Below are positions 45,271 to 54,266 of a DNA stretch of 64,000 nucleotides, piece after piece. Both the position numbers and the translations under genes were made by a program. The notes under the pieces were generated by a model that was given only the letters and a program-made list of their open reading frames with translations, was not told the origin of the DNA and made no database searches. Within the stretch, counting starts at the first letter, position 1; each line of letters opens with the position of its first letter. The stretch covers positions 558,001-622,000 of the forward strand of contig NZ_JACBZF010000001.1 of assembly GCF_013408095.1 (NCBI RefSeq), read 5' to 3'. Source of the DNA: Novosphingobium marinum. Its GTDB lineage: Bacteria; Pseudomonadota; Alphaproteobacteria; Sphingomonadales; Sphingomonadaceae.

Positions 45271-46308
45271 ATGAAGCTCCTCGCCAACTTTCGCAGTCTC
45301 GTCGCCCTGGGTGCGGTCGCGCTCGCGGTTACGCAGCCGATGCCCCGCTCGCAGGCCCAGATCCTCAGCCAGCAGGGGTTCGAATCCTACCTCCAGCTCG
45401 TGGCCGCGAAGGCCCGGAACGAGGGTGTCAGCGAAACCGCGATCTCACGGACGCTGAGCGGCCTTACGCCCAACCCGCGGGTCGTCGAGCTTGACGGTGG
45501 TCAGCCCGGTCGACGCAGCACGCCGCCGCCGCTCCAGCCGTATCTGAACCGCCATGTGGACTCTGCCAGGATCGCCGGCGGCAAACGGAGCTACGGTCGC
45601 GTAGCCAGGTTGTTGCCCGGGATCGAGCGCGAGTACGGCGTTCCCGGCAAGATGCTGCTCGCCATCTGGGGGCACGAGACGAATTACGGCAGCTACACCG
45701 GCAACTTCGATCTGCCGCGCTCGCTCGCTACCCTGGCTTACGAAGGCCGCCGTCGCGAACTTTTCGAGGGCGAGCTGATAGCGCTCATGAAGATGGTCGA
45801 TCGCGGCGTTCCCATGTCCCGGCTGAAGGGAAGCTGGGCCGGAGCGTTCGGCAATCCGCAGTTCCTGCCGAGCGTCTATCTCACGACCGCAGTCGATGGC
45901 GACGGCGATGGCGATCGCGACATCTGGAACAGTGAGGCGGACACGCTCGCTTCGATCGCCAACTACTTCAGGATGGCCGGCTGGCGGAAGGGCGAGCCTT
46001 GGGGCGTGCGGGCGAGCGTGCCTTCCAATTTCAATTCGGGAGCATACGATGCCCAGCTCTTTGCCCCTTCGTGCGAGCGCGTGCATGAAAGGCATTCGCA
46101 GTGGAAGCCGGTATCCGAATGGATCGCGCTTGGCGTCCGTCCCCAGGCCTCGATCGCGAACGACACGATGGCATCGCTTTTCCAGCCCGACGGACCCGGC
46201 ACTCCGGCTTGGCTATTAACCGGGAATTATAGGGTTATCCTGCAATACAACTGCTCGAACTACTACGCGATGTCCGTGGGGTTGCTTGCAGATGAGATTG
46301 TCCGCTGA
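45271..46308 (+). CDS. Lytic murein transglycosylase, MltB family
   Basis: 345 residues. A signal peptide (1-30) precedes the GH103/MltB domain. The catalytic glutamate is E136 in AIWGHETNYGSYTGN, and FGNPQFLPSVYL and ADTLASIANYF are further family motifs. It cuts peptidoglycan between MurNAc and GlcNAc, leaving 1,6-anhydro ends. There is no lipobox, so it is soluble in the periplasm. The stop overlaps the next (RlpA-type) gene by 17 bp. Confidence 0.92.
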   Translation: MKLLANFRSLVALGAVALAVTQPMPRSQAQILSQQGFESYLQLVAAKARNEGVSETAISRTLSGLTPNPRVVELDGGQPGRRSTPPPLQPYLNRHVDSARIAGGKRSYGRVARLLPGIEREYGVPGKMLLAIWGHETNYGSYTGNFDLPRSLATLAYEGRRRELFEGELIALMKMVDRGVPMSRLKGSWAGAFGNPQFLPSVYLTTAVDGDGDGDRDIWNSEADTLASIANYFRMAGWRKGEPWGVRASVPSNFNSGAYDAQLFAPSCERVHERHSQWKPVSEWIALGVRPQASIANDTMASLFQPDGPGTPAWLLTGNYRVILQYNCSNYYAMSVGLLADEIVR

Positions 46309-47305
46309 CCACGTCCTGCCGCTTGCGGCGCTGGTTTTCCTGAACGGTTGCATGCTCGGAGGGGGCAGCCGCGCGAGTGTCGCGCCGCCGCCGGATCCCA
46401 CCGGTCCGGCAGCCGACTATCCGATGGTCATCGGAGAGCCGTTTACCATCGACGGAAAGACTTATCGTCCGGAAGACAAGTTGAATTACGACGCCGTGGG
46501 CTATGCCGAGGTGTCGCAGGATGCCGGGGACAAGGTGTCGGCGGCGCACAAGACCCTTCCGCTTCCCAGTTATGTGGAAGTTACTTCGCTTGAAAGCGGT
46601 CGCACGATCCTGGCCCGCGTCGAGGAACGGGGGCCGATGTCCAACGACACGCTTCTCGAGCTTTCGGGTGCTGCCGCGGATCAGCTCGGCATCAATGCCG
46701 CTATGCGCAACGCCGTCAGGGTCAGGCGTGTGAATCCTCCCGAGCTGGAGCGAGCGCTGCTTCGTCGGGGAGAGCGCGCTCCGGAGCGGATGGCGACGCC
46801 CAAGCCGCTTCGCGAAGTCCTGATGCGCAAGTTGCGCGAGCAGGAGCCGCAGGTGGCCGAACGGCTCGACACACCAAAATCGGTCGATCCGGATGCCGCG
46901 GCGACATTCGGCGAAGCGTTTCGGTCAGAAGTGGCGCCACTTGCCACGGCAAGTGTGGCGGCAAGCGAGGATTCTCCCGAAACAAAGGCAGAGGTACATG
47001 CCGTCGCAGAGGCTGCCGAGCCCGCACTAAAGCCAGATGAACCGATCGATGCCGGCACCGGAAATGTCGCCGAAGCATCGGAGCAGCAAGCGCCGGTCGA
47101 TGGTCTCGTGGTCCAGGCAGCGGCATTCTCGACCGAAGAGCGAGCCATGAAGGCCGCAAGCGCACTGGGCGGTTTCGTTCGGCACTCCGGCCGGTTCTGG
47201 CACTTGCGGATAGGCCCCTTTGCCGACCCCAAAGAAGCCGACACCGCCTTGGCGAAGGCCCGATCCGCAGGCTATACCGACGCACGAATCCAGCGCGCGG
47301 ACTGA
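46292..47305 (+). CDS. rlpA: RlpA-like septal-ring lipoprotein with SPOR domain
   Basis: 337 residues from the ATG at 46292 (GGGG upstream; an in-frame TTG at 46286 also exists). A lipobox (LNGC) ends the signal sequence. A double-psi beta-barrel region follows (residues about 55-145): AAHKTLPLPSYVEVTSLESGR, then ARVEERGPMSNDTLLELSGAAADQLG. The consensus N-D-R-G-P is EERGP here. A low-complexity linker leads to a C-terminal SPOR domain (about 265-337) that binds denuded glycan at septa. RlpA cleaves such glycan. Confidence 0.85.
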   Translation: MRLSADHVLPLAALVFLNGCMLGGGSRASVAPPPDPTGPAADYPMVIGEPFTIDGKTYRPEDKLNYDAVGYAEVSQDAGDKVSAAHKTLPLPSYVEVTSLESGRTILARVEERGPMSNDTLLELSGAAADQLGINAAMRNAVRVRRVNPPELERALLRRGERAPERMATPKPLREVLMRKLREQEPQVAERLDTPKSVDPDAAATFGEAFRSEVAPLATASVAASEDSPETKAEVHAVAEAAEPALKPDEPIDAGTGNVAEASEQQAPVDGLVVQAAAFSTEERAMKAASALGGFVRHSGRFWHLRIGPFADPKEADTALAKARSAGYTDARIQRAD

Positions 47306-47352
47306 GCCGTCAGGCCTTCGCGCGGAATTGTCCGTCGCGGAGCAGCCCTTTC

Positions 47353-48501
47353 TTGTCCAGAATTCTGATAGCATCGATTGCGGGCCTCTTGCTGGCCGGC
47401 GATGCGATTGCCGCACTGCCTGCTCCCCCTCCTGAAATCGAAGATGTCCCGGTCGTTCTGCTGGTCGATCTCGGATCCGGCCAGCAACTGATCGCCCGGC
47501 AGGAGAATCTGAGCTTCGTTCCCGCATCGATGACAAAGGTCATGACGGCTTACGTCGCGTTCGGGGCGCTCGCTTCCGGAAGGCTGGGTGCCGACAGGAC
47601 ATACACGGTCGGTGAGGGAACCTCACGGGAGTGGAGCGGGAAGGGCACCAGCCTGTACCTTCGCCCGGGGCAGGAAGTCAGCGTCGATACGCTCCTTCGC
47701 GGCATAATGACGGTTTCCGCCAACGATGCCTCTGTCGTGCTGGCAGAAGAATATGCGGGCAGCGTCCCGGTATGGACGGCCATGATGAACGGCGAGGCGC
47801 GCCGCCTCGGAATGACGAAAAGCAGCTTCAACACTCCGAACGGGTGGCCGGACGAAGGCAAAACGTTCGTCAGCGCGCGAGATCTTGTTCGGCTCGCGAG
47901 CGCGATGATCCGCCAGTATCCCGATCTGTATTCGCGATACGTCGGCAAGAAGCGCATGACCTTCGAAGGCGTTACTCGCCAGAGCCACGATCCGACAATC
48001 GAAGTCGTCGAGGGTGCTGATGGCATCAAGACCGGATACACGCGCGAGGCCGGTTACAACTTCCTCGGATCGGCCCAGCGCGGACAACGGCGCCTTGTGA
48101 TGGTCGTTGCCGGCAACAAGACGGGAGCACAACGCGCCGAAGCTGCCCGCGCACTAATCGAATGGGGTTTCACGCAATGGCGGGCGCGCCCGCTGTTTGC
48201 CGCCGGCAAGACGGTCGCAACAGCCCGCGTGCAGGGCGGGGAAAGTCGCTCCGTGCCACTTGCCGCAACAGCGCCGGTCTACGCGGTCGTGCCCGTATCC
48301 GGCGGCGAGAAAATCAGGCTGCGCGTACGCTACGATGGCCCCCTCGAAGCTCCGGTCCGCAAAGGCCAGCGCGTCGGCAGTCTGGAAATCGTCGTAGACA
48401 ATTTGCCTGACGGAAGGGTTCCGCTTGTGGCCGCAAAGCCCGTGGGCGAAGCAGGACCGCTCGACCGGATCATGAATGGCCTCTACGGGCTGTTCTCGTG
48501 A
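47353..48501 (+). CDS. D-alanyl-D-alanine carboxypeptidase (DacC/PBP5-6 type)
   Basis: 382 residues from a TTG at 47353 with GGAG upstream. After a signal peptide (1-20), the class A/C low-molecular-mass PBP motifs are complete: S59-M-T-K, S122-A-N and K226-T-G. A C-terminal beta domain and an amphipathic end (DRIMNGLYGLFS) tether it to the inner membrane. It removes the terminal D-Ala from peptidoglycan pentapeptides. The stop overlaps tmk by 4 bp (GTGA). The neighbouring MltB- and RlpA-type genes form a cell-wall set. Confidence 0.93.
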   Translation: MSRILIASIAGLLLAGDAIAALPAPPPEIEDVPVVLLVDLGSGQQLIARQENLSFVPASMTKVMTAYVAFGALASGRLGADRTYTVGEGTSREWSGKGTSLYLRPGQEVSVDTLLRGIMTVSANDASVVLAEEYAGSVPVWTAMMNGEARRLGMTKSSFNTPNGWPDEGKTFVSARDLVRLASAMIRQYPDLYSRYVGKKRMTFEGVTRQSHDPTIEVVEGADGIKTGYTREAGYNFLGSAQRGQRRLVMVVAGNKTGAQRAEAARALIEWGFTQWRARPLFAAGKTVATARVQGGESRSVPLAATAPVYAVVPVSGGEKIRLRVRYDGPLEAPVRKGQRVGSLEIVVDNLPDGRVPLVAAKPVGEAGPLDRIMNGLYGLFS

Positions 48502-49136
48502 ATCCGGGGCGCTTTATCACGTTCGAGGGAGGGGAGGGGGTCGGCAAGTCGACCCAGGCGCGCCTGCTGGCCCAGGCTCTGGAAGCGCACAGATACGAAG
48601 TAGTCATCACGCGCGAACCCGGAGGGACGAAGGGCGCAGAAGCGATCCGCGACCTGCTCCTCGCAGCTCCCGGGCCCGGCTGGAATCCTCGCGCGGAAGC
48701 GCTGCTTTTCGCGGCTGCAAGGTCGGACCATGTGGAACGGCTAATTCTGCCATCGCTGAACGCGGGCAAATGGGTAATTTCCGACCGCTTCATCGATTCC
48801 ACACGTGCATATCAGGGCGGCGGGGGCGGGCTTTGGGACAAGGACATCCTTGCCCTTCACCAGCTGGGAAGTGGAGGATTGCTGCCCGATCTGACGATCC
48901 TGATCGAGGTATCTCCCGCACGCGCTGCCGAGCGGATCTCGCTCAGGGACCAGGGCCGTTCAGACAGCATCGCGGGGCGCGCCGCAGATTATCACGCGCG
49001 CGTCGCGGCCGAATTCGCCCGGCTCGCGCGGCAGGAGCCGGAGCGGTTCGTGAGGGTCGACGGCAATGCCGATGCCGACGAAACCCATGCGAAGGTCATG
49101 GCTGCGTTGACCCGGATCGGGGTCGGGCAGGCATGA
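48498..49136 (+). CDS. tmk: Thymidylate kinase
   Basis: 212 residues from a GTG at 48498. The P-loop FEGGEGVGKSTQAR, the DRF motif in VISDRFIDSTRAYQGGG and the LID region with RDQGRSD are all present. It phosphorylates dTMP to dTDP. It overlaps dacC-like (GTGA) and holB (ATGA), so expression is coupled. Confidence 0.96.
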   Translation: MNPGRFITFEGGEGVGKSTQARLLAQALEAHRYEVVITREPGGTKGAEAIRDLLLAAPGPGWNPRAEALLFAAARSDHVERLILPSLNAGKWVISDRFIDSTRAYQGGGGGLWDKDILALHQLGSGGLLPDLTILIEVSPARAAERISLRDQGRSDSIAGRAADYHARVAAEFARLARQEPERFVRVDGNADADETHAKVMAALTRIGVGQA

Positions 49137-50116
49137 CCGAACTTCCGGCCCGGTATGTCGGTCATGACGAAGCCTGGCGCGAATGGCGCACTGCGCTCTC
49201 TTCGGAGCGCATGCATCATGCCTGGCTGCTGACCGGTCCGGAGGGCATCGGCAAGGGCGGGTTTGCGCGCAAGGCTGCGCTCGAACTGGTCGGCAAAGGG
49301 GAAGGCAGGCAGCCGGAACCGTCCGCGCATCCCGATATCCTCGTGCTCGACCATTTGCCGTCGAACGATGAAGAGGCGCGCAAGAAGGCGGATGGCAAGC
49401 CCTTTCAGGTGAAGCGGAACATCACGGTCGAGCAAATAAGGACGATGCAGCAGCGCCTCACCACGCGGGCTACGCTGGGTGCCAACCGCGCGGTCATCAT
49501 CGACCCGGCGGACGATTTAGAAAAGGCCGGCGTCAACGCCTTGCTGAAAAGTCTGGAAGAACCTCCTGCCGGTACGCATTTCCTGCTGGTTTCGCACCGT
49601 CCGGGACGACTGTTGCCGACAGTTCGCTCGCGCTGCCGGATCTTGCGGTTCCCGGCACTCCCCGACGAGGCGATCGATGGCCTGCTGCGCGAGCAAGCTC
49701 CGGATGTCTCGTTCGACGCCCGCAAGGCTGCGATCGCTGCGGCGCAGGGCTCTCCCGGTGTGGCCCTTGCCTTCGCCCGACAAAGCCTCGGCAAGCTCCA
49801 TGAGCTTATGGAGCGGATCGTGCGGCAAGGAGATCGGGACTTTACCTTGCGCGGCATGCTCGCGGATGAAATGGGGGCCCGGCCGTCACGCGAAAAGCTG
49901 CTTGGCGCTCTCGATCTCGCGCGCGCCGCGCTGACAGGCGCACTCGATGGCGCCGGGCGTCGCCAGCAGCTGCTCATCATCGAAGCGCACGGCGCAATGG
50001 CACGGCTTTCCGCCGAAGCGCCGACCTATAATTTCGACCCGGGCTTGCTCGTCATGGAAATTGGCGGGTTGCTGGCATCTGCGGCGGTGCCTACAGAGGC
50101 CGTCGAAGCCCGCTGA
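49133..50116 (+). CDS. holB: DNA polymerase III subunit delta'
   Basis: 327 residues. The AAA+ fold starts HAWLLTGPEGIGKGGFARKAA (a P-loop-like GPEGIGKG). The sensor-like region VIIDPADDLEKAGVNALLKSLEEPP and the SRCRILRF arginine-finger motif follow. The usual four-cysteine zinc site of clamp-loader subunits is missing: the corresponding loop has no cysteines. It is part of the clamp loader. The pair tmk-holB is widely conserved. Confidence 0.93.
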   Translation: MTELPARYVGHDEAWREWRTALSSERMHHAWLLTGPEGIGKGGFARKAALELVGKGEGRQPEPSAHPDILVLDHLPSNDEEARKKADGKPFQVKRNITVEQIRTMQQRLTTRATLGANRAVIIDPADDLEKAGVNALLKSLEEPPAGTHFLLVSHRPGRLLPTVRSRCRILRFPALPDEAIDGLLREQAPDVSFDARKAAIAAAQGSPGVALAFARQSLGKLHELMERIVRQGDRDFTLRGMLADEMGARPSREKLLGALDLARAALTGALDGAGRRQQLLIIEAHGAMARLSAEAPTYNFDPGLLVMEIGGLLASAAVPTEAVEAR

Positions 50117-50144
50117 CACGACCTTGAAAGATTGCCCGCCATCG

Positions 50145-51710
50145 ATGGCCGAGCCCTACTACATCACAACCGCCATTCACTATCCGAACGGCAAGCCGCA
50201 CATCGGGCATGCCTATGAAACGATCGCGGCGGATGTCATGGCCCGCTTCCAGCGCGCGCGTGGACGCGAAGTCCGTTTCCAGACCGGAACCGACGAGCAC
50301 GGCCTCAAGATGGCCCAGAAGGCCCGTGACCTCGGCATGTCACCGCGCGAGCTTGCGGACGAAATGTCCCGCCATTTCAGGGATCTGTTCGACAAACTGG
50401 ATATCCGATACGATCGCTTTATCCGGACTACGGAAGCTGAGCATCACGAGGCGAGCCAGGCCATCTGGCGCGCGATGGAGGCGAACGGCGACCTCTATCT
50501 CGATCGCTACGAGGGCTGGTATTCAGTCAGGGACGAGGCCTATTATGACGAGAGCGAGATCGCCGAAGGGGAGGGAGGCGAAAAGCTTTCGCCGCAGGGA
50601 ACCCCGGTAGAATGGACTGTGGAAGAAAGCTGGTTCTTCCGCCTGTCGCGATACCAGGAGCCGCTGCTTGCGCTCTATCGCGAGAACCCCGGTTTTATAC
50701 GACCCGAAACGCGCCGCAACGAGGTGATGCGTTTCGTCGAGGGTGGCTTGCGCGACTTGTCCGTTTCCCGGACGAGCTTCGACTGGGGCGTTCGCGTTCC
50801 GGGCGCGGAAAAGCACGTCATGTATGTCTGGGTCGATGCCCTGACCAATTACCTGACGGGTCTGGGATATCCGGACGATACCGAAGACTATCGCAAGTTC
50901 TGGCCTGCGAATCTCCACCTGATCGGCAAGGATATTGTCCGCTTCCATGCGGTGTACTGGCCCGCCTTCCTGATGAGCGCCGGGATCGAATTGCCGAAGC
51001 AGGTCTACGGTCACGGCTTCCTGCTGAACCGCGGGCAGAAGGAATCGAAATCTGTCGGCAACGTGACCGATCCTGTCGAACTCGCCGACCGGTTCGGCGT
51101 GGACACGCTGCGCTATTTCCTGCTGCGTGAAATCGCTTTCGGGCAGGATGGAAGCTATTCGCAGGAGGCAATCGTCACGCGCGCCAATGCCGAGCTGGCA
51201 AACAGCTTCGGGAATCTCGCGCAGCGCAGTTTGTCGATGATATTCAAGAATTTGGATGGAAGACTGACTACGGACTATCAGGCGTTGGAGGCGGATGATC
51301 GGCTGGAGGAAGCGGTCCTCGAAGCCTGCACGAGAGACTTGCCGTCCGCGTTCGAGACACTGGATTTTTCCGAGGGGCTCGGCGCCTGGATGAGGGCTGT
51401 CTTCGCCTGCAACCAATACGTGGACGAGATGGCGCCATGGGCTTTGCGCAAGACCGATCCCGAGAGAATGCAAGCCGTCCTGATGACGATGTTCAGGTGC
51501 GTCAGGGCGCTTTCAATAGCTGTGAGGCCGGTGGTTCCGTCCTCTTCGGATCGCCTGCTCGACCAGTTGGGTATCCCTGAGGGCGAGCGGGACTTCGCGG
51601 CCCTTTCCGATCGCGCCTGGTTCGAAAGGCTCTGCAATTCGCGTTTCGCGGTCGAGAAACCGGTCGGCGTCTTTCCAAGGCTCGAAATGCCCGGGGAGGA
51701 TGCACCCTGA
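50145..51710 (+). CDS. metG: Methionine-tRNA ligase
   Basis: 521 residues. PHIGHAYETIAAD (HIGH variant, 19-22) and TGTDEHG are class I motifs. The second signature is K299-E-S-K-S (KESKSVGNV), with glutamate in place of the usual methionine. It lacks the four-cysteine zinc knuckles and the C-terminal dimerisation domain, fitting the short MetG type 2 form. It charges initiator and elongator tRNA-Met. Stop and next start share a base (TGATG). Confidence 0.95.
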   Translation: MAEPYYITTAIHYPNGKPHIGHAYETIAADVMARFQRARGREVRFQTGTDEHGLKMAQKARDLGMSPRELADEMSRHFRDLFDKLDIRYDRFIRTTEAEHHEASQAIWRAMEANGDLYLDRYEGWYSVRDEAYYDESEIAEGEGGEKLSPQGTPVEWTVEESWFFRLSRYQEPLLALYRENPGFIRPETRRNEVMRFVEGGLRDLSVSRTSFDWGVRVPGAEKHVMYVWVDALTNYLTGLGYPDDTEDYRKFWPANLHLIGKDIVRFHAVYWPAFLMSAGIELPKQVYGHGFLLNRGQKESKSVGNVTDPVELADRFGVDTLRYFLLREIAFGQDGSYSQEAIVTRANAELANSFGNLAQRSLSMIFKNLDGRLTTDYQALEADDRLEEAVLEACTRDLPSAFETLDFSEGLGAWMRAVFACNQYVDEMAPWALRKTDPERMQAVLMTMFRCVRALSIAVRPVVPSSSDRLLDQLGIPEGERDFAALSDRAWFERLCNSRFAVEKPVGVFPRLEMPGEDAP

Positions 51711-52486
51711 TGCTGATCGATTCCCATTGTCATCTCGAATACGAAGGCCTCGTCGAGGATCAGGCCGCCGTACTTGCGCGCGCACGCGAAGCCGGAATCG
51801 GCGGATTTCTAAACATATCCACCCGGCGGCGCGAGTGGGATCGCGTGGTAGGAACGGCAGAGCGCGAGGACGATGTCTGGGCCAGCATCGGCATCCATCC
51901 GCATGAAGCCGATGCCCATGCCGACCTTGGCGAAGCCGCGCTTCTGGAAGCGGCAGAGCATCCAAAAGTCATCGGCATCGGTGAAACCGGTCTCGACTAT
52001 TATTATGACAAGTCGGACCGCGAGACGCAGCAGGCATTGTTCAGGACGCATCTCTCCGTAGCGCGCCAAACTGGCCTACCGGTCATCATCCATACGCGCG
52101 ACGCGGAAGAGGACACGATCCGCATCGTGAGCGAGGAAATGGAGAAGGGTGCGTTTCCGGCCCTGATCCACTGCTTCACGGCATCTTCCGAGTTTGCGAG
52201 CGCGATGCTCGATCTGGGATTGTCGATTTCGCTGTCGGGCATCGTCACGTTCAAGAATGCGCGCGACATTCAGGCAGTCGCCGGGGAGCTTCCCTCCGAT
52301 CGGCTGCTGGTGGAAACGGATTCTCCGTTTCTTGCGCCGGTTCCGCATCGCGGGCGTACCTGCGAGCCGGCCTACACGGCCGATACGGCGCGGTTCGTTG
52401 CGGGGTTGCGCGACGTCTCGCCGGAGGAACTCGCTGAAGTCACGACGCGCAACTTCTACTCACTGTTCCGGAAAGCAGCGACGTGA
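51710..52486 (+). CDS. tatD: TatD family deoxyribonuclease/hydrolase
   Basis: 258 residues. Metal-ligand motifs: DSHCHLE at the start, GIGETGLDYYY (E), VIIHTRDAE (H), ALIHCFT (H) and VETDSPFL (D). It is a Mg-dependent TIM-barrel nuclease used in DNA repair and degradation. It follows metG, overlapping by one base, as in many proteobacteria. Confidence 0.95.
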   Translation: MLIDSHCHLEYEGLVEDQAAVLARAREAGIGGFLNISTRRREWDRVVGTAEREDDVWASIGIHPHEADAHADLGEAALLEAAEHPKVIGIGETGLDYYYDKSDRETQQALFRTHLSVARQTGLPVIIHTRDAEEDTIRIVSEEMEKGAFPALIHCFTASSEFASAMLDLGLSISLSGIVTFKNARDIQAVAGELPSDRLLVETDSPFLAPVPHRGRTCEPAYTADTARFVAGLRDVSPEELAEVTTRNFYSLFRKAAT

Positions 52487-53262
52487 AGCTCATCGTCCTC
52501 GGTTCTGGAACGTCGACGGGAGTTCCCCGGCTTGGCGGCGAAACCGGCATCGACTGGGGCGCCTGCGATCCCGACAATCCGAAGAACCGGCGCAGTCGCG
52601 TCTCGATCGTAGTCGAGAACGATGAAGGCAGCAGACTGCTCGTCGATACATCGCCGGACCTGCGCAGCCAGCTCCTCGCGACCGGGATCGCAAAGCTCGA
52701 TGCCGTCTTCTGGACACACGACCATGCCGACCACTGCCACGGAATCGACGACCTGAGGCCGCTGCGATATGGGCGCGGTGGACCGATACCGGGATTCGCT
52801 GCCGATGAGACCGTTCGTCGGTTACGGCAGCGATTCGGCTATGTCTTTGCCGGCCAGCATGGCTATCCGACCATAGTCTCGATCGAAACTCTCGAGAATC
52901 TTCGCATGTTCGCCGGGTTCAGCGTCCAGTCGTGCCAGATGCCGCACGGACCGGCTCAGTCTACCGGCTTCCGGTTTGAATGTGACGGCAAATCAATCTG
53001 TTATGCGACGGACTTCAGTGAAATCACGCGCGATATGGTCGACTTGTTCTCAGGATGCGACATCCTTGTCGTCGACTGCCTGCGTCGTGAGCCGCATCCG
53101 ACCCATGCAAATCTTGGCATGGCGATAGAGCTGGCAGACGCTTCGCGGGCGAGGCGGGCCGTGCTGACACATCTCGACAAGTCGATGGACTACGCAATCC
53201 TGAGCGACGAGACGCCAGACCATGTTCTCGTCGGACACGACGGGATGGAACTGGCGGCATGA
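52483..53262 (+). CDS. MBL-fold metallo-hydrolase (PhnP-like)
   Basis: 259 residues from a GTG at 52483. The metal site includes WTHDHADHCHGIDDLR (HxHxDH), H164-like PHGP, and D in CYATDFSE. N-terminal LGSGTSTGVPRLG and the segment with CDPDNPKNRRSR match the PhnP/YcbX-type phosphodiesterases. It probably cleaves a cyclic phosphodiester; no phn genes are present, so its substrate is unknown. It overlaps tatD by 4 bp (GTGA) and the next small gene by 4 bp. Confidence 0.9.
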   Translation: MKLIVLGSGTSTGVPRLGGETGIDWGACDPDNPKNRRSRVSIVVENDEGSRLLVDTSPDLRSQLLATGIAKLDAVFWTHDHADHCHGIDDLRPLRYGRGGPIPGFAADETVRRLRQRFGYVFAGQHGYPTIVSIETLENLRMFAGFSVQSCQMPHGPAQSTGFRFECDGKSICYATDFSEITRDMVDLFSGCDILVVDCLRREPHPTHANLGMAIELADASRARRAVLTHLDKSMDYAILSDETPDHVLVGHDGMELAA

Positions 53263-53429
53263 CCGGGAGCGTCGTTGCCTCGATCGTGTTCCTTCTGGGT
53301 GCGTTGATCCTGGCATGGCGCGGATTGCAATCGCACGGTGTTTCGACCGAGCGGAAGTTCTGGATGGCGGGCCTGTGGGCATTGATCATCGCGGGGCTGG
53401 CATTCATCCTCTCGCATATCGGCGTCTGA
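53259..53429 (+). CDS. Small two-helix membrane protein
   Basis: 56 residues. The ATG overlaps the stop of the metallo-hydrolase gene (ATGA), so it is likely to be translated by coupling. It has two transmembrane segments (about 5-19 and 36-52) joined by a loop with charged residues (RGLQSHGVSTERKF). I do not recognise a family. Both its position and the tight overlap argue that it is real. Confidence 0.7.
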   Translation: MTGSVVASIVFLLGALILAWRGLQSHGVSTERKFWMAGLWALIIAGLAFILSHIGV

Positions 53430-53448
53430 ACATCCAACGGTATTTAAC

Positions 53449-53462
53449 ATAATATATATTAT
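53449..53462. promoter_or_regulatory. AT-only palindrome before mazG
   Basis: ATAATATATATTAT is a perfect 14-bp palindrome with no G or C, striking in this GC-rich region. It lies 24 bp before the mazG ATG and may include a -10 element or operator. Confidence 0.4.
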
Positions 53463-53486
53463 CAATCTATCAGTCGAGAGTCGTCC

Positions 53487-54266
53487 ATGACCGAGATCGA
53501 CCGCCTTCTCTCGATAATGGCTCGCCTCCGGGATCCGGTTTCGGGATGCGAGTGGGATCGTGAGCAGACCTATGGGACGATCGCGCCCTATACGATCGAG
53601 GAGGCATACGAGGTTGCGGACGCGATTGCGCGCAACGACCTTTCTTCGCTGCGCGACGAGCTTGGCGATCTGCTACTGCAGGTCGTGTTTCATTCCCGTA
53701 TCGCGCAGGAAGACGGCGCGTTCGAATTCGAGGACGTCGCCCGTAGCGTGTCGGACAAGCTTGAAGCGCGGCATCCGCATATCTTCGGGTCCGAACAATC
53801 GAGCGAACGATCGCAGACGGCGCGATGGGAGAGTCTCAAGGAAGCCGAGCGCAAGGCGAAGGGCGCGACGAGCGCAATGGACGGCGTCGCTCTGGCCCTC
53901 CCGGCATTGATGCGCGCCGAGAAATTGCAGAAAAGAGCGGCGCGTGTCGGGTTCGACTGGCCGGATCCACGGGGACCCGCTGACAAGGTTCGCGAGGAAT
54001 GCGAGGAACTCGCCGCGGCCGACGGCGAAGACTCGCGCTTCGAGGAAGCCGGGGACGTGCTGTTTGCCGCCGTCAACCTCGTGCGCAGTTACGGGATCGA
54101 TCCGGAAAATGCGCTGCGGGCGGCCAATGCCAAGTTCGAACGCCGGTTCCGATCCATGGAAAATCTGGCAGATGACGGGTTGGATGGATTCGCAGCCCTG
54201 TCGCTTGGCGAGCAGGAAGAACTCTGGCAACGAGTTAAGCAGTCAGAGGGCGGAAAAGCGGCCTAG
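53487..54266 (+). CDS. mazG: Nucleoside triphosphate pyrophosphohydrolase MazG
   Basis: 259 residues with the two MazG repeats. The first contains CEWDREQTYGTIAPYTIEEAYEVADAI and the E-E-x2-E/D-x-x-D metal motif (ELGDLLLQVVFHSRIAQE). The second contains KVREECEELAAA and EEAGDVLFAAVNLVR. It hydrolyses NTPs and reduces alarmone or oxidised-nucleotide levels. The end overlaps the convergent hflX by 24 bp. Confidence 0.95.
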   Translation: MTEIDRLLSIMARLRDPVSGCEWDREQTYGTIAPYTIEEAYEVADAIARNDLSSLRDELGDLLLQVVFHSRIAQEDGAFEFEDVARSVSDKLEARHPHIFGSEQSSERSQTARWESLKEAERKAKGATSAMDGVALALPALMRAEKLQKRAARVGFDWPDPRGPADKVREECEELAAADGEDSRFEEAGDVLFAAVNLVRSYGIDPENALRAANAKFERRFRSMENLADDGLDGFAALSLGEQEELWQRVKQSEGGKAA

